This document shows, one piece after another, positions 1 through 5,621 of a stretch of DNA of 12,817 bases. The notes under the pieces were generated by a model. The model saw only the letters and a list, made by a program, of their open reading frames with translations. It was not told the origin of the DNA and made no database searches. Source of the DNA: an uncultured Pseudodesulfovibrio sp. (GTDB lineage Bacteria; Desulfobacterota; Desulfovibrionia; Desulfovibrionales; Desulfovibrionaceae); contig CAMYLL010000047.1 of NCBI GenBank assembly GCA_947259235.1, positions 1 to 12,817 on the forward strand, written 5' to 3'. Made by a program: the position numbers and the translations under genes. Positions within the stretch are counted from its first letter, which is position 1; each line of letters starts with the position of its first letter.

Positions 1-451
1 CGGCTGCCAGGGCATGGATGCCCGCGAAAACTCTGATGAGGCAGGAAGCCGAATTCCTTTTAATGAGGCGGCTGGCAGCGCACCCCCGCACGCAAGGCGG
101 CGGCGAGCATTGGCCGCGGGCGCTCCGAGGCAGGCGGCTAAAAGAAAAAAGTTGTCACCCTCATAGAATGTTCCTAGCCGTCCACGTCAGCGGACAAGCA
201 CAGCCGGCCGCAAGAGGATCGTTTGAGCACCGCCAGGAATGCGGCTTCCATTGCGGTGGACGTTCGCGCCGGCATCCCGCGTTCCATGCTCGCGTGCCCA
301 TCCCGCGTTCCTAGCCGCGCGGCCTTTCTCGCATCGAGACCTTTCTTGCCTCCTTGATTCAAATTTAGCTTTGTCATTGCTTGCAGCTTCGATGGATCGG
401 TAAGATGTAATTATGATTAGACTTTCGCCAAGCACATGGTAGGATGCCAGA
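1..451. other. Intergenic stretch without a supported gene
   Basis: I see no convincing gene here. The short ORFs on both strands are rich in Arg, Pro, His and Ser, have no recognisable domain and lack a good ribosome binding site. The stretch contains the left copy of a degenerate repeat (139-289, listed separately) and a 13-bp direct repeat, CATCCCGCGTTCC, at 273-285 and 299-311. The last ~100 bases before the PIN toxin gene are clearly more AT-rich than the rest and are the likely place for its promoter, but no confident -35/-10 pair stands out. Confidence 0.5.
139..289. repeat. Degenerate intergenic repeat, left copy
   Basis: This block lines up by eye, in the same orientation and with gaps, to 1090-1222. 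Shared landmarks in order are an A-rich start (AAAGAAAAA), a TTCCTAGCC box (171-179 here, 1123-1131 there), a GGATCG followed by GCGGCTTC or TCGGCTTC, and CGCCGG.CATCCCGCGTTCCA near the end. Similarity between landmarks is low, so the copies are old. The two copies flank the toxin-antitoxin pair. No coding capacity is evident. Confidence 0.5.
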
Positions 452-946
452 ATGGACACTGTTTACATTGAAACTTCAATCGTGAGCTACGCCACAGCGT
501 GGCCGAGTCGAGACATCCAAGCCGTCGCCTTGCAGCAGCAAGCGCGCGATTGGTGGGAATTGGAACGCCCAAAATTCGATCTCGTGACGTCACAGCTTGT
601 AATTAATGAAGCTTCAGTGGGCGATCCGCCCGCTGCCAGAGAGCGTCTCAAATTGCTGGATGGTCTGCAGCTTGTCGATGTGGAGGCTGACGCCCAGGCT
701 CTCGCTGCTCAGATACTGTCGGCTCACCTGATGCCACAAAAAGCCGCTGCGGATGCGTTGCACGTTGCCGCGGCCGCGCTAGGTGGCGTAAAATATTTAC
801 TGACGCTGAATTGCACACACATCGCAAACGCCTATGAACTTCCTCATGTCTACGAACTACTGGATGATGCGGGACTGGGCCAGCTGCTGATTTGTACTCC
901 CGCAGAATTCTTAGGAGGAAACAATGACGAAGACTCCGATACTTGA
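452..946 (+). CDS. VapC-family PIN-domain toxin (ribonuclease)
   Basis: This 164-aa protein has the length and signature of the VapC-like PIN endoribonucleases common in cyanobacteria and planctomycetes. PIN toxins cleave RNA (often tRNA or rRNA) using Mg2+ held by a cluster of acidic residues. Visible landmarks are the N-terminal strand VYIETSIVSY with Glu7 in the first acidic position, Glu53 in LVINEAS, Asp101 in ADALHVA, and LTLNCTHIANA (residues 117-127), the family's C-terminal N-C-x-H-I-x-N-A motif. All expected acidic positions are present, so the enzyme is probably intact. The ATG at 452 is preceded by AGGA at 441-444, 7 nt upstream. The stop lies inside the next gene, overlapping it by 23 nt, so the two are probably translationally coupled. 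The toxin coming first is the reverse of the usual antitoxin-toxin order. The family call is confident; the RNA target is unknown. Confidence 0.88.
   Translation: MDTVYIETSIVSYATAWPSRDIQAVALQQQARDWWELERPKFDLVTSQLVINEASVGDPPAARERLKLLDGLQLVDVEADAQALAAQILSAHLMPQKAAADALHVAAAALGGVKYLLTLNCTHIANAYELPHVYELLDDAGLGQLLICTPAEFLGGNNDEDSDT
913..918 (+). promoter_or_regulatory. Strong Shine-Dalgarno for the antitoxin-like ORF
   Basis: AGGAGG sits 5 nt before the ATG at 924, inside the 3' end of the toxin gene. It is the best ribosome binding site in the left part of the window and fixes the start of the small downstream ORF. A strong internal site would give more antitoxin than toxin from one mRNA, which is what a toxin-first operon would need. 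Confidence 0.75.
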
Positions 947-1136
947 CGAACTGCACGCCGTGCGTGAGCAACTGCTTGCGGATGCTGGCGGCACGCTGGA
1001 GGGGTTGGTTGCCAAGATTCAGGCAGATCAAAAAGCGTCCAGCCGTACCATCCGCAAATCACAACGAACCTGCCAATCTACCGAAGGGACGAAAAAAGAA
1101 AAAGCTTCACCTTCGTGGGACGTTCCTAGCCATTAG
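924..1136 (+). CDS. Small antitoxin-like protein paired with the PIN toxin
   Basis: A 70-aa protein starting MTKTPILDELHAVREQLL. The P-I-L-D-E-[LV]-H-x-x-R-E-x-x-L-x-x-x-G-G-x-L pattern over the first ~30 residues is typical, to my knowledge, of short proteins encoded next to this VapC subfamily, where they act as toxin-neutralising partners. It overlaps the toxin gene by 23 nt and has a strong SD (AGGAGG). The last ~17 residues (from about EGTKKEKAS) are encoded by the start of the degenerate repeat at 1090-1222, so the native C-terminus may have been replaced by read-through into repeat DNA. No DNA-binding domain is evident. Assignment as antitoxin rests on the N-terminus and position; whether it is still functional is uncertain. 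Confidence 0.65.
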   Translation: MTKTPILDELHAVREQLLADAGGTLEGLVAKIQADQKASSRTIRKSQRTCQSTEGTKKEKASPSWDVPSH

Positions 1137-1222
1137 ATGGGCGGCCAAGTACAGTCCGCTCTGCAAGGGATCGGCTTCTATCGCGATGGATGACCACGCC
1201 GGTCATCCCGCGTTCCACTGCG
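1090..1222. repeat. Degenerate intergenic repeat, right copy
   Basis: Second copy of the block at 139-289, in the same orientation: A-rich start (GAAAAAAGAAAAAG), GTTCCTAGCC at 1122-1131, GGATCGGCTTC at 1169-1179 and CATCCCGCGTTCCA at 1204-1217. It begins within the 3' end of the antitoxin-like ORF and supplies its stop codon. Two direct copies around the toxin-antitoxin pair could allow deletion of the pair by recombination, although their low similarity makes present-day recombination unlikely. Confidence 0.5.
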
Positions 1223-1230
1223 GCTGTTAC

Positions 1231-1320
1231 CTACTTGCTGCTTGTTGCTTTTAAAGCCAAGTCAATCATGTCGATGATTGTGTCTTGTGCCTTCTTGGGA
1301 AGCGACTCGATCTGTTTCAA
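1231..1320 (-). pseudogene. Possible C-terminal remnant of an XRE-type regulator
   Basis: Read on the minus strand to a TAG at 1233-1231, this gives 29 codons containing KQIESLPKKAQDTIIDMID followed by LALKATSSK and the stop. A [IL]-E-x-L-P-x-x-x-Q-x-x-[IV]-[IL]-x-x-[IL]-D tail is typical of the extreme C-terminus of many small HTH_XRE regulators. An in-frame stop lies immediately upstream (1321-1323). A second minus-strand frame (about 1317-1484) runs to a TGA at 1319-1317 just in front of it, so a frameshift may have broken one gene. No helix-turn-helix is visible. The resemblance is short and could be chance. Confidence 0.3.
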
Positions 1321-1496
1321 TCAAGGAACTTGGACGTCAATTCGGTAAGAAACAGGCCCAAAGTGCGATCAGAGTGCAGCACGTAACACTTCTTCGAAAA
1401 AAACTGCCAGAAATACAACTGGGGGGTGTATGGATTTTCTGCCACACGGTTGTAGACTGCGATAACGGTAGCCCTGGCGGAGACGAATGATCATGA

Positions 1497-1637
1497 GCTG
1501 CCAGACCATCCAGTGCTACCGCCGTGCTGGCGGCCCTGGTGCTTGCATCATGGATTTATGGTTCTGCCCAGCCAAATTTGATATCCCGTATTTCCTTGAA
1601 CGTGGACGGGTATTTCCATGGTGAAGATGCTCGATAA
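1497..1637 (+). pseudogene. Orphan signal-peptide-like reading frame
   Basis: One plus-strand frame reads AVLAALVLASWIYGSAQPN (from about 1521, with a possible GTG start at 1524) and then about 18 more codons before TAA at 1635-1637. The hydrophobic run ending in G-S-A-Q looks like a Sec signal peptide with a signal peptidase I site. An ATG start with a basic n-region (1493, reading SCQTIQCYRR) lies in a different frame, and a one-base shift would join the two. It probably represents the 5' end of a secreted-protein gene cut off by the large gene that begins at 1618. A functional mini-protein cannot be excluded. Confidence 0.25.
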
Positions 1638-4600
1638 AGGCGTAGAGAACTCGGCTATCAGCAGCGAAGCAAAAGAGATGCTGGAAGGTCAGGTGAAGAA
1701 AGGCAAGGATCGGAAATTCATCCTCATCTGCAAGGGGGCGGCGATCAAGACCCTGATTGTCTTCAAGAAAGGCCCCTTCGGCCCCAAAATCGTGAAGGCC
1801 AAAAAGGAAGGATTCAGGGGGCAGGCTGTCTGCGGTGTGATTTCCGGGAAGGGAGTCCATTTGACCTTCCACATGCCGGGAACGTCGGAGGTATCCGACG
1901 CGATGAAGACGGAAGGAAATGTCTATCACGACGAACCATGCAAGCTTGCCAAGCTGCGACAGTTCTTCAAAGAAGAAGGGGGAATGCAGTTCAAGCCGGA
2001 ATTCCAAATCGTAACTCGGCTCACGGATATCCATACCGTCAATGAGACCGACGAAGATAGAGAAGTTGGCGAGAGGCGGAAGGCAGCGGAGAGCAAGGGG
2101 GCGGAACAGCTCAAGCAGCAGCTGAGCCATGTGCTCATCAAGAAGCTGATACCGTTGGCACGGCAGGCGTTCGCAGTCCAGCCAAGCAAGCGGGAGGAGA
2201 TACTCGGCCCTCCCGTTTCAATCAAGGAGGCTTTGTCAACGGACCAGCTGGATGTGGCCAAGCGCGAGATACTGGAGTATGGGGCCCTGTTGAAGCAAAT
2301 CATCGCTGGAGAGACCGCGCCAGTCACGCCCTCATCCGCACCACCGTCGCCCCCGCCGCTCGCCGGGGATGAGCCTCGCGGCAAGGCCGGCAAGAAGGTC
2401 AAGAACCAGCTCGCCGAACTCACCCGCCTTGGCCTCAACGCGGAACACGAGACCTACGACCATCAGTACTCGAACCTTGGGAAGCTGGCCAACGACCTTA
2501 AGAACGACAGCAGCGTTTCGAGCAAGGAACGTAAACAGCGTATCCGGACCATCGTCAAACAAGTCGATGCCTTGGCCGTCAAGATCGCCAAACGCATCGC
2601 GGACTATAAACGCTATCTCAAGGCGCGGGACAAGACCCGCGGGAGAAAGCTCGATCTGGCCGCCCTGAATACCGCCCACCGGCGCTATGACAAACCTCTG
2701 GAAGATATCCTATTCGAGGTCGAGGTGGACCTTGTCAACGAGTCACCGCCGGACTACTCCAGAGCGGCCAACCGCCTGTCCGTCAGTGGTGTGGACAAGA
2801 CCTACAAGGAGCAGCTCAAGAAGGCCAAGACCGACCGTGAGAACGAACTGGCCGATACCCGCTACAAACCCGTGTACGAGGACAAGGTCCGGCGCATCAA
2901 CGAAGGTATCGCCTATCTGGAGAAAATGCCCGGCACCAAGGACCAGGTGACCAAACTCAAGGACCTGCTGAAGGCAGGCAAGAACGAGGCACGCCCGGGC
3001 AACTACCAGACTGCGTACAAGAAGCTCACGGGTCTGAACAGTAGCCTCAAGGCCGGCGAACAGGCGAGCAAGAAGTTCGCCTCCACAGCTGGCGGCGACA
3101 AGTTCCAGAATCTGCGTGCGCAAGCAGAAAAGCGGATCAAGGACTACGCGAAGATCGCTGGTCTCGCCGACCCGGAGACCATCGACAAGGCCCGTGTCGA
3201 CCTGCAGGACGCCCTCAAGATCCTCGACACCCAGCGCGGTAAAGACCCGGAGGGTGATGCCAAGCACAAGGCGTTACAGGTGATCCTCCGAATCGATCTG
3301 AAGATCACCGCAGTCAAGGAGAAACAGAGATTATGCAAGGACCTCAACAACAACCTCAACCGGATCTGGTACGACCTGCCCGTTATGGCGACGACCAAGG
3401 ACTATGCGCCGATCCTGGATCGTTGGCGGACCACGGACACGCTGTTGAAGCTCCACAACTACACCGAGGCCGAACCGCTCCTGAAGGCCCTCGACAAGGA
3501 CGCCTGGGCGCTGTATCACCGCCTGTGGCCGGACTACAACGCGTGGTGCGATCTGGAGAAAAAGATCGATGCCGAGCACCTGCCCCTGGCATTGAAGGCA
3601 AATAACCTGCAGTTCCTGGAGAAACAGGCCAACAGCATCCGCGGGCGCCTCAAGTGGTGCAAGGACACCGCGCCGGTGTCACACGACTTCACCGAGGTGC
3701 TGAAGGTAGCGCGCACGGCCATCGAAGAAATCGACACGCTGCTGAAACCGCGCTTGCAGGCCCACAAAGACCTCCAGGGCGAGCGCGATGCGGCGCAGAA
3801 GAAGTTCGACGACCAGCGCAATATCGTCACCACGCGTCTGAAGGACCTGGAGGAAGCAGAAGGCGACGTCAAGGCGTTCGAGGATCGCATCAACAGCGCG
3901 GCATCCAAACTGAAACGCATGTATGCGGTGGAAAAGGCAGACGCGATCCAGACCATCTTCGACGAGGCGCGCACCGCACTGGTAGCCACCTTGAACGACA
4001 TCGAAGACATCCTCGGTGACGAAGAAGTGCTGGAGAAATACGTCGCTACGAGCAAGGACAAGAAGCTGCGCGCCCAGTACGCGAAGATCAAGGCCGCGGT
4101 GCGGAAGGAGCTCGACTACCTGCTGGAAGAGGGGTACGCGAAACTCGCGGAACTCAAGTCCGAGGTGGATATCGTCGACAGCCGGATCGAGCTCCAGGAG
4201 AGAATGCAGAAGCCGTTCCTGGAGCGGTTCGTCACCGACATGCAGGCCGTGGGCACCCTGGTCGCCAAGGCCAAGCAGGAGCAGACCCAGCTGCGTTCGG
4301 CGGACAAGACGAAGGGTAAGAAGGCCGCCAAGGCACGCCAGAAAGAACTCGCGGAGGTGCGCAAGAAATTTGGCAAGTTCAAGGCCTACCTGGATGGGTT
4401 CGGGGGAGACATCGACGACTGCCTGGCCATGCTTGAGAGCAGCGCGGCGGTGATCGTAAAGAACGCGGTCACACGGCTGGAAGGCGAGGTCAAGGACCAA
4501 CTGGCCGCGCTCGCGGCGAATACCGACCTGCAAAAGGTCGTGGATGACCTGAAAGCGCTGGCGTCTCAGGTCAACGACGCGAACCTCAAGAAATGCATGG

Positions 4601-5613
4601 ACACGCGTTATCGGATCCTCAAGGGCCGTCTGGAACAGGAGATCAAAACCGATTGCTATGCCAGCGAGCCTTCCCATGCGCTGACCAAGGTCCTGGCGCC
4701 GTTCAAGACCGAGGTCGAACAGGCCGTCAATGAGGCCGGGAAACGCCAGGCGCGGCGCACCAAGATCGACGAGCGGGTTAAGGAGCTCGGCACCAAGATG
4801 GCCCGGCAGAAGGCCCTCTTCGCCAATGCCCCCAGCGTGAAGAAGGGTTTGGTCGGCCAACTGAAGTCGGCGACCACGGTCAGGGAGAACAGTGAGACCC
4901 AGTCCGAGAACCTGCTTGCCATGATCGAAAAGCGCCTCGACCTGCTGATAGAGGACGCCAAGAGCGGTGACGGTAAGCTGTGCCTGCAATGGGAACAACA
5001 GGAACGCCAGGCAGAACAGGCCAACCTGCTGGCCAAGGAGAAATGGGACAGCACCCTGGCCATTTTCTGGAGCAACGAATGGCGTCAGGCCGAACAGGCC
5101 TATAGATCGCACCCTGTCGAGAGTTGCGACGAAAGCCGCTGGGAGGCCCTCAAGAAGGCCATGGACCAGGCCAAGAAGACCGGCAGCAAGCAAGGCTTGT
5201 ATGACATTGCCCTGAAACAGCTGGACCAGGCACGTACCCTGGCCCGCGAGTTCGCCGCCAACCCGCTAAATGCCAAAGCCACCGGACTGGTCTGGCTGGG
5301 ACGCCTCAGCAGACGCTGGAAGATGCAGGTCAGACTGTACGTGAAGGACGTCAACAACCTGGTCAAGAAGATCAAGGAGACCGTGGCGAACGACAGCAGC
5401 ATCGACGTGGGCAAGGCCACGGCCCCCCTCACGAGCATCGCGCACGGCTTCGACCCGGCGATCTTCGACGATGCAATCGATGACTTGGAGAGCAAAGAGG
5501 ACGTGGCGACGCGGCGCAAGGCCAAGGAAGAAGGCCTGCGCTACGTACGCAGTTACCAGCGGCTGCTGGCCCGCGACCCGGTACTCGCCCTGGTGCAGGA
5601 AGACAACCCCTGA
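1618..5613 (+). CDS. Giant charged helical-rod protein, unknown function
   Basis: I do not recognise this 1331-aa protein as a named family. Residues ~1-150 look like a globular alpha/beta domain: alternating hydrophobic strands (KFILICKG, TLIVFKKG), a Gly-rich G-V-I-S-G-K-G-V-H-L-T-F segment, then helices. A Pro/Ser/Ala linker follows at ~231-255. Everything after that is Lys/Glu/Asp/Leu/Ala-rich and predicted helical, with coiled-coil-like stretches near 710-775 and 886-927. A loose motif [PH]-x-[NDY]-Y-x-x-A-x-x-x-L recurs (about residues 377, 460, 613, 1193), suggesting a string of helical bundles. There is no signal peptide, transmembrane segment, or Walker or protease motif, so it is probably cytosolic or exported by a non-Sec route. 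The ATG at 1618 follows GGACGGG (1604-1610) by 7 nt, and an upstream in-frame TGA at 1597 rules out a much earlier start. The next gene begins 8 bp after the stop. A scaffold or an effector/structural part of an injection-type machine are possibilities only. Confidence 0.85.
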   Translation: MVKMLDKGVENSAISSEAKEMLEGQVKKGKDRKFILICKGAAIKTLIVFKKGPFGPKIVKAKKEGFRGQAVCGVISGKGVHLTFHMPGTSEVSDAMKTEGNVYHDEPCKLAKLRQFFKEEGGMQFKPEFQIVTRLTDIHTVNETDEDREVGERRKAAESKGAEQLKQQLSHVLIKKLIPLARQAFAVQPSKREEILGPPVSIKEALSTDQLDVAKREILEYGALLKQIIAGETAPVTPSSAPPSPPPLAGDEPRGKAGKKVKNQLAELTRLGLNAEHETYDHQYSNLGKLANDLKNDSSVSSKERKQRIRTIVKQVDALAVKIAKRIADYKRYLKARDKTRGRKLDLAALNTAHRRYDKPLEDILFEVEVDLVNESPPDYSRAANRLSVSGVDKTYKEQLKKAKTDRENELADTRYKPVYEDKVRRINEGIAYLEKMPGTKDQVTKLKDLLKAGKNEARPGNYQTAYKKLTGLNSSLKAGEQASKKFASTAGGDKFQNLRAQAEKRIKDYAKIAGLADPETIDKARVDLQDALKILDTQRGKDPEGDAKHKALQVILRIDLKITAVKEKQRLCKDLNNNLNRIWYDLPVMATTKDYAPILDRWRTTDTLLKLHNYTEAEPLLKALDKDAWALYHRLWPDYNAWCDLEKKIDAEHLPLALKANNLQFLEKQANSIRGRLKWCKDTAPVSHDFTEVLKVARTAIEEIDTLLKPRLQAHKDLQGERDAAQKKFDDQRNIVTTRLKDLEEAEGDVKAFEDRINSAASKLKRMYAVEKADAIQTIFDEARTALVATLNDIEDILGDEEVLEKYVATSKDKKLRAQYAKIKAAVRKELDYLLEEGYAKLAELKSEVDIVDSRIELQERMQKPFLERFVTDMQAVGTLVAKAKQEQTQLRSADKTKGKKAAKARQKELAEVRKKFGKFKAYLDGFGGDIDDCLAMLESSAAVIVKNAVTRLEGEVKDQLAALAANTDLQKVVDDLKALASQVNDANLKKCMDTRYRILKGRLEQEIKTDCYASEPSHALTKVLAPFKTEVEQAVNEAGKRQARRTKIDERVKELGTKMARQKALFANAPSVKKGLVGQLKSATTVRENSETQSENLLAMIEKRLDLLIEDAKSGDGKLCLQWEQQERQAEQANLLAKEKWDSTLAIFWSNEWRQAEQAYRSHPVESCDESRWEALKKAMDQAKKTGSKQGLYDIALKQLDQARTLAREFAANPLNAKATGLVWLGRLSRRWKMQVRLYVKDVNNLVKKIKETVANDSSIDVGKATAPLTSIAHGFDPAIFDDAIDDLESKEDVATRRKAKEEGLRYVRSYQRLLARDPVLALVQEDNP

Positions 5614-5621
5614 ATTACAAA

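Noticed and set aside
18..314. 98-aa plus-strand open frame in the left intergenic DNA
   Set aside because: Arg/His/Pro/Ala-rich, no good ribosome site, and it runs across the degenerate repeat.
381..417. Possible -35/-10 promoter before the PIN toxin
   Set aside because: TTGCAG and nearby TGTAAT or TATGAT words exist, but none has the right spacing and sequence together, so no promoter is called.
1516..2130. 204-aa minus-strand open frame over the start of the giant gene
   Set aside because: Antisense shadow of the plus-strand gene; the composition is dominated by Leu/Phe/Arg with no recognisable motif.
3679..5193. 504-aa open frame on the minus strand inside the giant gene
   Set aside because: It is antisense to a charged helical protein with strong third-position GC bias, which opens the opposite strand. 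Its Leu/Val/Arg/Gly-heavy sequence has no domain logic and no ribosome site.
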